Shown piece by piece: positions 10,223-23,211 of a stretch of DNA of 64,000 bases. This DNA comes from Sesamum alatum (Eukaryota; Streptophyta; Magnoliopsida; Lamiales; Pedaliaceae), in NCBI GenBank assembly GCA_034509735.1, contig JACGWO010000003.1, forward strand, positions 11,470,001-11,534,000, in the 5' to 3' direction. Both the position numbers and the translations under genes were made by a program. The notes under the pieces were generated by a model. It was not told the origin of the DNA. It searched no databases and saw only the letters and a program-made list of their open reading frames with translations. Every line of letters starts with the position of its first letter. Positions within the stretch are counted from its first letter, which is position 1.

Positions 10223-11974
10223 CCGGTTCGATGTAAGGGGCATAGATCTATGTGTTTGGCATGATCTACTTGCTTTTAATGGCTTTATTGGCATGTTAGA
10301 TTATATAAATATATGAATAATATGATGATTCAATTGTTTGGATTTAATGGACTTTTGGCATGCTTAATTTTGTTAGATTAGATCTAAAAATTGCATGCTT
10401 ATTTTCAGAAAAATGGTACTGTTATTGTGTTGAAACAGTATTGAAAAACAAAAAAAAAAAAATTGGTTCGGACGGCAGCGGCCGCACGCAGGCGGGTGCC
10501 TGCGCGCGCTGTGGCGCTGCCGGCCGGCACAACGACTGCGCCGTTTTGTGCCGTTTTTCGATTTTTTTTCGAAAAATCTGATTTTCTGTATTTCCTGCAC
10601 AATATTATGAAAATATGTTAATTTTGCATTTTTGATTTTGGAATAATTGGATTATTCCTTGAATTAAATTTTCTTAATTAATTTGTGATTAATACATGCA
10701 TTGGATGCATTATTTAAAATGTCCATTAAATTTGAAATTCTAAATTTGAATTTTGCATAATATTTGTATTTTTATGCTTTTGTGATGTTGGACATCACTT
10801 AGGTATTTGGAATATCCATTGGTTATTTATGCATGATTATTTTGAATAATTATGTTATGTGTGTTGATGGAATCAACATGGGATGATCACAAAGAGCCCT
10901 AGACCTTATGTATGGATGAATGCATGATCATTTATTTTCTGTTGGGTGGGGCCTACGTGCCTCTGATTTTCGGGACTATCATCTCCCGTATTTTCAGCCT
11001 CATGATGTTAAGGCTTGTTTTTATTACTACCACTGTATTACTTTCAGTTGTAATGAGAGTAGATAGAATTGGTGAGGTTTTAATTTTAACAAGCAATTGG
11101 AGTTGGAGACCCCTAAGAGAAGCATCAAGGCATGAAACAAGAAGCACTTCAAGGCCTATTGGAATGAAAATGGGTATATTATTATTGTAATAATTTAGGA
11201 CTACCCTAGACAGACCATAGACTCACTGCGGGCTCAATGGGTCGCATAGGTTGGGCTTGTGATCATCCTAACAGGGGTATGCTATGGTTTATGCATGTGG
11301 GGTATTTATTTATCGCTTTAAATATTGGATATTTATGCATGCTAAAACACCATAATGTGATGAGGTCTCGGCCATACACAAACTCTCATTTTGTTGGACC
11401 AAATTAAATATTAGGCCCAGAATGGACTTGGATCAAAATGGTATTTTGATCTGTCCAAGCCTTCCATCCACGACAATGTGGTAAGGAAGCTACCACTACC
11501 CAAGTGTGGTCTCACGAGTCGTGGCACACTTGGACTAGGGGAAAGCTGCACCATTGTTGTGAACAAAAAGACTGCGCTTGCTGTTTCCCTATCTCACGAG
11601 TCTTGGGGGGGAGACAGTTTGAGGCATGATTTGGTTGATGGGTCGGGCCCAACACTGAGTAATATGGTTCGCTTGGAGTCCTCCGAACCATATGAATAGG
11701 TGAGGCAAAATATCCTGGGAATCTTATTAGATGAGAATGATATTGGATATCTCCCACGAGGTCTTTTTCATATGAATCGTAAAAGCAGGGCATGGAGATT
11801 ACGCTTGTGGATCCCAAGCCCACTAGAAAATGGTTTCCCGAAACTCCGCTTGAGAGTGGCGGACTTTCGTATAAATAGTGGGAGGGTTAAAGACTAAAAG
11901 ACCAAGACTTCAACTTGAACAATAATATTACCATCATCTGCTAATTTGTGCTTTACATTTTCATTAATGTAGAT
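10223..11974 (+). other. E2 leader with short GC-rich block
   Basis: 1.75-kb untranslated leader. The GC-rich block is only about 95 bp here (10468-10560), against about 280 bp in E3 and 480 bp in E1. It carries ctcacgagtc at 11511-11520 and 11593-11602 and a TATA-like TATAAATAG at 11870-11878. No domain-bearing ORF was seen. Confidence 0.75.
11870..11878 (+). promoter_or_regulatory. TATA-like element before E2 gag
   Basis: TATAAATAG, 105 bp before the gag ATG at 11975, in the same context (ttcgtataaatagtggga) as in E1. Function not shown. Confidence 0.4.
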
Positions 11975-14900
11975 ATGTCTAAGAACCCATTAACCATGAT
12001 TCTTGAGACTAACAAATTCAACGGAACGAACTACTCGGACTGGCTGAGAAACCTGAGGATTTTCCTCGGTTTCGAGAACCAAGGCTACGTCTTGGACGAG
12101 CCACCACCGAACGACTTACCGGAGGGGTCCACGCCTGAAGAATGTTTGACATTCGAGAAATGGCATGAGGACAACCGGAAAGTACGCAGTATCATACTGG
12201 CTTCGATGTCTAACGACATCCAGAAGCAGTATGAGAGGCTGGACAACGTCTCCGCCATAATGCTCTGCATGAACGAGGTTTATGCGGTTCCGGATAGGCA
12301 TATTAGATATGCCGCCACAAAAGCATTCTTTGGCACCAAGCTTGCTGAAGGAGCGTCTGTATAAAGTCATGGGGTCAAGATGCTCTCCCTAGTGGAGAAA
12401 CTCGAGGACCTTAAAGCTGGGCTTAACAATGACACGTACATTGACGTGATCCTCCAGTCGCTTCATCCATCCTATGACCCGTTTGTTGTAAACTACAACA
12501 TGAACGGACTTGAGAAGTCTATCCATGAGTTGATCAACATACTGGTCCAATACGAGGCAACGACCCACAAGTCGCCGCCGGCGGTATTGATAGGAGAGGC
12601 TTCGACCTCCATGGCGAATGGCAAGAGGGCCGGACGCTGGAAGAGGAAGAAGGGCAAAGGGAAGACGGTTGCGGCCCCTGCTCGCGCTCCGGGCATCCCT
12701 GTTGCTCCGGTTGGACCGAGCAAAGGGAAAGGGAAGGACCATGGTTCTCAGCGGTCCAAGGCAAATGATGTCTGCATGAATTGACAAGTAAAGGACATTG
12801 GAAGAGAGAGTGCCCACAACTCCTCTCCAACCTAGGTATGTTTATGGTTGAAGTAAATATGATTACTAATTCTGCTTCATGGGTATTGGATACCAGGTGT
12901 GGTGCTCACATCTGCAATGGTTTGCAGGCACTGCAATGAAGCAGAAGGCTAACCAAGGATGAGATGATCCTGAGGCTGGGCGATGGCAAGGCCGTTGCTG
13001 CGGAGGCTGTCGGATCACTAGAGTTAGCCATTAGTAGTCATGTTAGGATTGTACTGAACGACTGTTTCTATGTACCTAGCATGATTAGAAAACATTATTT
13101 TCATCTCGGTCCTTGATAAGGAGGGATATGAATTTACCATAAAATAAAATGATTTTTTCATTATTAAAGATGGTATTTCTCATCTGCTTGGTACATTGGT
13201 CAACGGTCTGTACATACTTCAACAGTCTAATTGGATTATGACTGCAGAATACAAACGAAAACCCGATGATCATAATAACGCACAGATATGGCATGCGAGG
13301 TTAGGTCATATCTCTAAAGATAGGATAACAAGGTTGGTGGACTCAAAGAGTCTAGAAATAGACGATTTGGACAACATACCGACCTGCTAATCCTGTCTGA
13401 AGGGAAAGATGACCAAGAAACCCTTTGTTGGACAAAGTACGCTAGCCAGTGGTCTGTTGGATTCTATCCATACTGATGTCTGTGGCCCACTAAATACTCA
13501 GGCTAGAGGTGGGTACTCATACTTCATAACCTTTATCGATGATCACTCATGGTATGGTTATGTTTACTTGATGAGGTACAATTCCGAAGCCTTTGGAAGG
13601 TTTAAGGAATACAGACTTGAAGTAGAGAACCAAACTGGTCGAAAGATCAAAGCCCTTCGGTCGGACCGAGGTGGCGATTATTTGAGTGGTGAATTTACTG
13701 ATTATCTAAAAGAGAATGGGATTCTCTCTCAGTGGACCCCTCCTGGAACACCATAGCTTAATGGTGTGTCTGAAAAGGAGGAATCGGACCTTGTTGGACA
13801 TGGTCCGATCCATGATGAGTTTTACCGAACTCCCCCTTTCCTTCTGGGGATACGCTCTTGAGACGGTGGCCAAAGTTTTGAACTTGGTGCCATCTAAAAA
13901 GGTATCCCAGACGCCATATGAGATATGGCATGGCAAGCCTGCCTCCTACAAGTACTTGAAAGTGTGGGGTTGCCCCGCATATGTCAAGAGATTAGTGGGA
14001 GATAAACTGGACTCAAGGTCTAGTTTATGCAGGTTCATCGGCTATCCGAAAGAAACTGCGGGGTATTATTTCTATGATCCCTCCGAGCAAAAAGTTTTTG
14101 TCCCGCGAAACGCAGTGTTCTTGGAAAAGGGTTTTCTATCGGATAGTCGACACGATCAGGTGCTCCTTGAGGAATCAAGTGAGGCACCCCATGAGGCGGC
14201 AGTGACATCTGAGCCACTAGTTCCTACTGATATTGTTCCAGTCCTCCGTAGGTTGGCCAGAGTATCCCATGCACCTGATAGGTATGGATTTCTGGGCCTG
14301 ACCAGTCAGTTGGATAATGATCCAAAGACATACGGAGAAGCGATGACGGACATCGATTCGGACAAGTGGCTTGAGGCCATGAAATCCAAGATGGACTCGA
14401 TGGGTACAAACAAGGTTTGGACCCTAGTAGACCCACCCAAAGGTTTCACAACTGTTGGAGAAGATCAGAAGGTCTGTCGTCTCCAAAGGTCCATCTATGG
14501 TCTCAAACAAGCTTCCCGAAGCTGGAACATACATTTTGATGAAGTCATACGGGGATATGATTTCATCAAGAACAAGTCCGATCCTTGTGTATACAAGAAG
14601 ATCAGTGGGAGCTCAGTTGCATTTGTGGTGCTTTACGTGGATGACATCTTGCTCATTGGAAATGATGCTAAGATGTTAGGTACCACTAAAGCTTGGTTGT
14701 CAACGCAATTTTCCATGAAGGATATAGGCGAGGCATCCTACATCCTTGCCATCAAGATCTACAGGGATAGATCTAGAAGGATGTTAGGAATGGCCCAGTC
14801 CTCGTATATTGAGAAAGTCTTGAAGAGATTCAAGATGGAGAACTCAAAACGAGGATTCCTTCCTATGAGGCATGGAATTAAGTTATCCAAGAAGCAGTCT

Positions 14901-15590
14901 CCTAAGACTGATGAGGAGCTTAAACGGATGTTGGACATCCCCTATGCTTCAGCTGTAGGCAGCATACAGTATGTTGTTCAGTACACTAGACCTGATGTGG
15001 CTTTCGCTTTGAGCATAACAAGTCGATATCACTCGTGTGCCGGGAGGCACACTGGAGTGCAGTCTAGACTATCCTGAAGTACCTGAAAAGGACTATAGAC
15101 ATGTTCTTGATCTACGGCGGTGGAGAGTTGATACTGGAAGGCTATAGCGACGTTAGCTTCCAGTCGGATGACGATGATGCCAAGTCTCAGTTTGGTTTTG
15201 TATTTAGACTAAATGGTGGCGTGGTTACAGGCTACCACAGCGGACTCCACCATAGAGTTTTGAATACATAGCAGCTTTGGAAGCTGCTAAGGAGTGGTTT
15301 GGTTGATGAACTACATCCAAAGGTTGGATGTAGTACATAGCATTGCTAAGCCTATAATTATCTTTTATGATAACAATGGGGTGATAGCGCTAGCAAAGGA
15401 ACCAAGATCTCATCACGATCCAAGCGTATTCTTAGACGCTACCATCTACTTAGAGAGATGGATAGCAGGAGTGACGTTCGGTTGGACCGAGTCAGCTCCG
15501 CAGAAAACATAGCAGATCTACTTGCTAAGCCCAAGTCGCAAGTTGCCCACACTCACCATCTGAATAAGAGGTTTGAGGTCAATGGGTGAA
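11975..15590 (+). pseudogene. E2 copia gag-pol polyprotein relic (family A)
   Basis: Copia polyprotein from the ATG at 11975 (MSKNPLT) to a stop before the polypurine tract. Gag has an in-frame stop just after EGASV (about 12361). The knuckle is broken by a TGA and frameshift near 12782. The protease Asp survives but the third active-site residue is changed (gatACCAGG reads D-T-R). The integrase keeps its first Asp (HTDVCGP) and the second Asp with an intact following Arg codon (13664-13669). RT has lost about 92 codons between short repeats near 14440, taking motif A with it, but keeps YVDD near 14637. The RNase H part (15079-15590) is scrambled by stops and a deletion. Dead. Confidence 0.92.
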
Positions 15591-15602
15591 TGACTTTAGG
15601 TC

Positions 15603-15613
15603 AAATGGGAGAT
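15603..15613 (+). promoter_or_regulatory. E2 polypurine tract
   Basis: Purine-rich aaatgggagat directly before the TGTTAG start of LTR2; expected primer for second-strand cDNA. Confidence 0.75.
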
Positions 15614-16553
15614 TGTTAGAATAGGTGACCAGAAAGCCAATAGGTTTGGCGATTTCTAACCTATTTGACAACTTGATGTAAATGTAATATTATTATGTGA
15701 TGAATAAAATGAGTATCTGTCACTTCTGGTGCTTACTTTGTTACGCTCATGTCACATTTGTTAAAACAGTGTTTAACTTATATCGCAACAAAGCCCACAG
15801 TCCATGGTTAACAACTTGTGCAGTTGGGTCACGCATTGGATGGTGGTCATGAAACCAACTGATTAAGAGTTGGGTCTGAAACGTCCCGAGTCGAGGACCT
15901 CGAGACAGGGCATCGAGAGTCCTATTGAGACTTGCGTCAAGAGTTGTGTTCATTGGATGAGTGCCGTGTTTCATCGGCGACAGGCGTGGGACGCTTACAC
16001 GATCTTGATGGGTTGGTCGACTGGGGTCGAGCCGACTGGACTGACTCGCGGGGATCATCATATGGAAGCCTTGGAGGCTTGGTCGGTATGATTGGTTTTC
16101 CCCGGTTCCGATAGTACGGGAATAATCCTCAGACTTGAGGGATCATGGCAGTGGCGTGCACATGACGGCTGTATCTTGGATCTGGCGGGAGGTGATCATT
16201 CTGTAAGATGATCATCTTAAGCCTTGTCCAGTGCAGTCGGAATGTGTAGCGAGGACAATGGATTCCAAGAAGAGGATCCGTCCCCTGTCAGTATGTGATA
16301 GAGGTATCTCCAATGCTCTCGGAGACACGTTCATGCTGTTCGAAGCTGTGGCCACAGTGGTTTGTCGAACAGGGAATGATTTCCTATGTCGACACAATGA
16401 AGCATACGTGGTCTCGAGTATTAAGCATAGATGCCTAGTCAAGGATGGGAACCGACGCCCAATTCCATACCCTAGACTAAGGCCGGGAGACGGTAGACGG
16501 AAGGATCGTACCCATACGGAATCGGCGCCTAAATGTTCACGCCAATTCACCTA

Positions 16554-18524
16554 TGTTAGAATAGGTGACCATGTAAGCCAATGTAACCTATGTCTAGACA
16601 ATTTCAGGTGTTTGATAAAACATTTATGAATAAAGAAGTGAAGATTCATATGACAACACTTTGTTTACGTTCACTTATATCTGCTATTACATATCTGTTC
16701 ACTACGCAAACAAAGCCCACGGACTGAGAATAGATTTCGGAGACTGGGACTACGCTTGGAGGTAGGTCCATGAAATCAGTCTTACCGAATCAGTCCGAAA
16801 ATCTCCAAGTCAAGGAATCTCGAAAAATGGGTACCGGGATTCCCTTTGAGACTTGCACGAAGCATCTGCTGTCGTATTTCATCGACGGGTGACGAAGGTT
16901 GTCTAAGCAGTGTTAGTGGGTCAGCATGCTAGGAAGCAACTGACTGAGGTGACTCGCGAGAACCGTCTTACGGAGGACCTTGAGTATGGTCAGCAAGGTA
17001 TGACGTGAGTTCCCGGTTCTGACAGTACAGGTCAAGTCCTTTGACTTGAGGAACTGCCGAGTTTACCTGTACATCAGGTCTGTATCTTAGATATGGTGAG
17101 AGATTGCCAAAATACTCTTGAGTAGTCATAAGCCATGTCTAGTGCAGCTCGGGTGTACAGAGTGACAGTAGTTTCCAAGAAAGGATCTGTCTCCCGTCAA
17201 AAGGCATTGACAGTTGAGTCTCATGTATGCTCTGTGTCTTGTCCCTAAAATCTGTGGCCACAGTAACTGAACAGAAGGGAAGGTTTCCCTTGCGGTGTTT
17301 AGTAAGGACAGACCGACACTTAGGTCAAAAATGGGTACCTGCATTTTTCGTGCCCTAGACTCTAATGATGAGACCGAAGACAGAAGGACAAGTGTACTGT
17401 TAGAGCCTAAATGTTCATCCCCGATTATTTCACCTAGTCTCTAGTGCCATGGACCGTTGCTAAATGGCCACCCATGGTAACGGACGGATTCTAGGAATCC
17501 GACCAAGTCTAGCTGAAAGGTGAACCTAAAGAGTCACACACTATCCACACACACTTAGTATTTAATTTGGAATTAACTATTGGAGTAAAGGAATGATTAA
17601 ATTGGATTTAATCGGGTCCTATATTTTTCTTGGAGAAAATAATTTCTTCTATTTGATAAAAGGAATTAAATTAATAAATTGGATTTATTAAGGGAATTAA
17701 TTTAATGGGCCTAGAATAAATGTTAATATTTATTTATTATATTTATTTGGCCTTTTGGAATATTTAATAGGATTTAAATATTCCATTAAATTAAATTAAT
17801 GGTTGAGATTTAATGGGAGAGATCAAAGGCTAGGATTGAATTTGACAAGGTCAAATTCTACTTTGACTAGGTCAAAATCCTAGTCAAATTAAACTTCTAA
17901 AGAGGTGGAGTTTAAAGAGGATTAAACTCTTCCTCTATATAAACCCCTAGGCTTGCACCTTTTGAAGGATGATGAAATTCCAACACACACACAACACACA
18001 CTCATTTTCGGCTCTCTTTCCCCTCTCTCGTCCGCCCTCCCTCTCCACTCTCTCCAAGAAATTCTTTTCTAGTTCTCTTGTTCTTGGAACATTAGAACTT
18101 AGATGAATCAATACCGTTAATTCAGAACGTGTTGTTGATTCATCCACTCCAAAATATACACTTGTTCGTTGCTAGCACGACGTGCAAGATACGTGGGTGG
18201 ATCGTGTGTCACGATTTGGAGGGTCTCAAGAACGAGATCTCGGTGTAAAACGGGGAACAACGCGTGTAGCTGTTGAAGACGAAGACGACAACAGGTAGGT
18301 CTCGTTTAATATTTTCGTCCTCTTTAATTTTCTACCCTATGGCCTCCATGATCATTTACATGTTGTTTACTCATGACATACACCGAACACCCGGGAATCT
18401 CAAGGGTACACCCCTTGAGCGTGTTCTTTAATTTGATTAAAGCATGCTTTAAATTTTTGTATTTTATTTTATATCGCGCTTCCGCATTCGCGCAATTTCC
18501 CGGGACGATCCACTTATTCTTTCA
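16554..18524 (+). mobile_element. Solo family-B LTR inside LTR2
   Basis: 1971 bp, TGTTAGAATAGG...TTCA, with a perfect 5-bp duplication accta (16549-16553 and 18525-18529). Removing the LTR and one duplication restores the caattcacctagtctc context seen in sister LTRs. No internal region remains: a typical product of recombination between the two LTRs of a full element. TATATAAA at 17936-17943 is the probable LTR TATA box. Confidence 0.92.
17936..17943 (+). promoter_or_regulatory. Probable TATA box of a family-B LTR
   Basis: TATATAAA followed within about 40 bp by a conserved block with gatgatgaaa. The same layout occurs in the E1 LTRs (9-16 and 30045-30052). Confidence 0.5.
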
Positions 18525-20032
18525 ACCTAGTCTCTAGTGACATGGACCGTTGCTAGACGGCCACCCATGGTAACGGGCCCTTGTGGGACACGGGCCCAAG
18601 TCTAAATGAGGGTGAACGTAAAGGGTCACACACAAATCACCGAGGAGGTTGAGAGATCGACTTGGAGTCAATCTTGAAGGATAAATAAGTAATTGGATTA
18701 CTTAAGGGAAAGTCCATTGGATGGACGGGCCGATATTGTATCGGGCTTTCATTTAATTGAAAAATTGGATTTTTGATTAAATATGGAAAGTTGAGACATT
18801 GAGACGTTGGATCTTTTAATTGGATTAAAAGATCAACGAGAATAATTTAAATGGACATTAAATTGGATTTAATGTTGGGTTCCTCATAATTAGATTACGA
18901 TGAAACCCGGTCCATTAAATTTACTCGAGATGAAAAATAATTCCTATTTTGGAATAGGAAGAAGTTGGACTTCTTCCCTTATTTAAACATGGCCGACATG
19001 CTCCCTTGGAGGAAGAAAAATCAGCCATATTTCATGTTAGGTGGTATGTTGACTTATCTTTTTTGGAAAGAGACAAATGAACTCTAATCAAGCTCTTCCC
19101 TTTTGGTATGATTTGATCATACCATAAATTTTGGTAGGCTTGATTGAAGAATTCATAGTGATTGATTGGAATGAATCTAGACATCCTTGGATGAACCTAG
19201 ACACATTCCAATAATCACATTAATTATGTATATATATATTAGAATATACAACACCAAGCATGTGTGATTCATTATTCATCTTTTTTTAGGAAAAAGAGAA
19301 GACAATTTTCGGATCCTCTTTCCTCTCTCTCAACTCCCGGCTTCTCTCCCTCTCTTACACTTGTGTTCTTCACTTGATTTTGAATCAAGAAGAAGAACAA
19401 AGTTAAGTTTAAGAGAGCACTAATTCATAGTGTTCTTCTCTTAAACCGATTCCTTCTTAAACCCATTCTTTTCTAGCAAGAAGAACGTGTGTTTCTTCTG
19501 GTGTGGTGTGGATCACCTTTGGAGAATCCATACGTTTGGATTTCGTGAGCATTCCGGAGAAGGAACAACGCATGTAGCCGGGAGCATACGCTAAACAATC
19601 GAAGGTAAAAGTCTCCTTACGCTTTGATTGATTTATTATATATATCTATGCCTATGTGTTTAAATATATGTTTCCAATATTTACACATTCTACATCGAAC
19701 GCCCGGTTGAGAACCTAAGGGTACACCCCTTGGGATTCGTTTATTTAAATTTGATTCAAATTTATGCACTTTTCTCGCTTTCTCGCTTCCGCTCGCGCTC
19801 CCGGGCGGATCCGCTTGTCCTTCACTCGATTCTTTGTTATTTTCATCTATGCCCTATATGTTAAGTGTATGGTTTTAAACGTTAATACATCCTACATCGA
19901 ACGACCAGTTGAGCACCCAAAGGTACACCCCTTGGGATTTCGCTTTATATGCGATTAATTTTAAATTACGTATTGCATTTACGATTTCTCACTTCCGCTC
20001 GCGCTCCCGGGTAGATCCGCTTGTCCTTCAAG

Positions 20033-20044
20033 TGGTATCAGAGC
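20033..20044 (+). promoter_or_regulatory. E3 primer-binding site
   Basis: TGGTATCAGAGC, identical to the E2 site, two bases after LTR2. Shows that LTR2 also acts as a 5' LTR. Confidence 0.92.
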
Positions 20045-21970
20045 CCAGTTCGATGTAAGGGGCATAGATCTATGTGCTTGACATGATCTTCTTGCTTTTA
20101 TAGTTTTAATGGCATGTTAGATTACATAAATATATGAATAATATGATGATTCAATTGTTTGTATTTGATGGACTTTTGGCATGCTTATTTTATTTGATTG
20201 AATCTGAAACTGCATGCTCATTTTCAGATCATTATTACTGTTTTTGTGCTGAAAAATAATGTTGAAAAATATGAAAAAAAATTTGGACAGCAACAACAGC
20301 AATTGGCTGCCGCCCCTGCCGGCCGGTCACTAGCTGGCAATCGCGCTGCCGGGCGCGCGCGGGCGTGGTCGGCATGCCTGCCAGCATGCGTGCTGGCAGG
20401 GGCGGCCGCGGATACCACGGTCGTACACAAGCGAGCGCCTGCGCGCGCTGTGCGCAGGCAGCGGCTGCCGACCGAGGCCAGCGCGGCATGGGGCGCACGC
20501 GCGCAGGCTTACTGCCTGTGCGCGCGGCTGGCCGGGGAGCACAACGGCTGGGACGTTTTGTGCCGTTTTTTGATATTTTCTTGAAAATTTGATTTTCTAT
20601 ATTTTCTGCACATTATTCTGAAAATGTATTAATTTTGCACATTTTATTTTGGAATAATTGGATTATTCCTTATATTAAATTTGCTTAATTAATTTGGGAT
20701 TAATACATGTATTGGATGCATTGTTTGTAATGTTCATTAAATTTGAAATTTGAATTTAGCATAATGTTTATACATTTATGCTTTTGTGATGTTGGACATC
20801 ACTTGGATATTTGGAATATCTATTGGTTTTATGCATGATTATTTGGAATAATTGTGTTATGTGCGTTGATGGAATCAATATGGGATGATCACAAGAGCAG
20901 CACTAGATCTTGTGTATGGATGAATGTATAATCATTTAATTTCTGTTGGGTGGGCCCTGCATGCCTCTTGTTTTGGGACTATCACCTCCCGTATTTTTAG
21001 CCTCATGATGTTAAGGCTTGTTATTATTTCAATGTATTACTTTCATTTGTAATGAGAGTAGATAGGATTCGTGAGATTTTAATTATAACAAGCATATGGA
21101 GTCGAAGACCCCAAGGTGAAGCATCAAGGCGTGAAACAAGAGCATTACAAGGCCCCTTGGAATGACAATGGGTATATTATTATTGTAATAATTTCGGACC
21201 ACCCTAAACAGACCATAGACTCACTGCGGGCTCATTGGATCGCATAGTTTGGGCTTGTGATCATCCTAACAGGGGTATGCTACGTTTTCTGCATGCGGCG
21301 TATTTATTTATCGCTTTAAATATTGGATATTTATGCATGCTAAAATACCATAATGTGATGAGGTTTCGGTCGTACACAAACTCCCATTTGGTTGGACCAA
21401 ATTAAATATTAGGCCCATAATGGACTTGGATCAAAATGGTATTTTGATCTGTCCGAGCCTTCCATCCGCAGCAATGTGGTGAGGAAGCTACCACTACCCA
21501 AGTGTGGTCTCACGAGTCGTGGCACACTTGGACTAGGGGAAAGCTGCACCATTGTTGTGAACAAAAAGACTGCGCTCGTTGTTTCCCTGTCTCACGAGTT
21601 GTGGGGGGCGACAGTTTGAGGCATGATTTGGTTGATAGATCGGGCCCAACACTGAGTAACATGATTCGCTTGGAGTCCTCAGAACCATGCGAATAGGTGA
21701 GGCAAAATATCTTTGGAATCTCATTAGATGAGAATGATATTGGATATCTCCCACGAGGTTTTCTTCATGTGAATCGTAAAAGCGGGGCATAGAGATTACG
21801 CTTGTGGATCCCAACCCACTACGAAATGGTTTCCTGAAACTCCGCTTGAGAGTGGCGGAATTTCGTGTAAATAGTGGGAGGGTTAAAGACTAAAAGACCA
21901 AGTCTTCAACTTGAACAACAATATTACCATCATTTGCTAATTTCTGCTTTACATTTTTATTAATGTAGAT
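20045..21970 (+). other. E3 leader with GC-rich block
   Basis: 1.9-kb untranslated leader collinear with that of E2, but with a GC-rich block of about 280 bp (20290-20570) in place of 95 bp. The palindromic cacgagtcgtg begins at 21511. The TATA-like site is changed to TGTAAATAG at 21866-21874. Frames open in the GC block are artefacts of composition. Confidence 0.75.
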
Positions 21971-23211
21971 ATGTCTAAGAATCCATTAACCACGGTACTT
22001 GAGACTAATAAATTCAACGAAACGAACTACTCGAATTGGATGAGAAACCTGAGGATTGTCCTCGATTTCAAGAACCAAGGCTACGTCTTGAACGAGCCGC
22101 CGCCGAGCGACTTACCGGAGGGGTCCACGCCAGAAGAACGTTTGACGTTCAAGAAAAGGCATGAGGACAACTAGAAAATACACAGTATCATACTGGCTTC
22201 AATGTCTAACGACATCCAGAAGCAGTATGAGAGGCTGGACAACGTCTACGCCATAATGCTCCGCATGAACGAGGTTTATGCGGTTCGGGATAGGCATATT
22301 AGATATGCCGCCACAAAAGCATTCTTCGGAACCAAGCTTACTGAAGGAGCGTCTGTACAAAGTCATGGGGTCAAGATGCTCTCCCTAGTGGAGAAACTCG
22401 AGGACCTTAAAGTTGAGCTTAACAATGACACGTACTTTGACATGATCCTCCATTCGCTTCTTCCGTCTTATCACCCGTTTGTTGTAAACTACAACATGAA
22501 CGGACTTGAGAAGTCTATTCATGAGTTGATCAACATGCTGGTCCAATACGAGGCAACGACCCACAAGTACGCGCCGGCGGTATTGATAGGAGAGGCTTCG
22601 ACCTCCAAGGCTGGACGCTGGAAGAGGAAGAGGAGGAAAAGGAAGACGGTTGCGGCTCCTTCTCGCGCTCCAGGCACCCCTGTTGCTCCGGTGGGACCGA
22701 GTAAAGGGAAAGGGAAGGCCCTTGGTTCTCTGCGGTCTAAGGCAAATGATGTCTGCATGCATTGCCAAGGGAAGGGGCATTGGAAGAGGGAGTGCCTACA
22801 ACTCCTCTCCAACCCAGGTATGTTTGTGGTTGAAGTAGACATGATAACTAATTCTGCTTCATGGGTATTGGATACCGGATGTGGTGCTCACATCTGCAAT
22901 GATTTGCAGGCACTGCAAAGAAGCAGAAGGCTAACCAAGGATAAGATGATCCTGAGGCTAGGCGATGGCAAGGCCACTGCTGCGGAAGCCGTAGGGTCAA
23001 TGGAGTTAGCCATTAGTAGTCATGTTAAGATTGTACTGAACGACTGTTTCTATGTACCTAGCATGATTAAAAACATTGTTTCTATCCAGGTCCTAGATAA
23101 GGAGGGATTTGAATTTACCATCAATAAAAATGGTTTTTTCATTATTAAAGATGGTATTTCTCATATGCTTGGTACATTGGTCAACGGTCTGTACATACTT
23201 CAACAGTCTAA

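Larger units (their letters stand above)
15614..20030 (+). repeat. LTR2 of the array (3' LTR of E2 and 5' LTR of E3), interrupted by a solo LTR
   Basis: Starts TGTTAGAATAGG after the E2 polypurine tract and ends TTCA two bases before the E3 PBS. It therefore serves both internal regions. Without the family-B solo LTR at 16554-18524 it is about 2.44 kb. Like LTR1 it has a duplicated tail (one version ends near 19824, the second at 20030). It keeps the empty hAT target site at 19589-19596. Confidence 0.85.
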
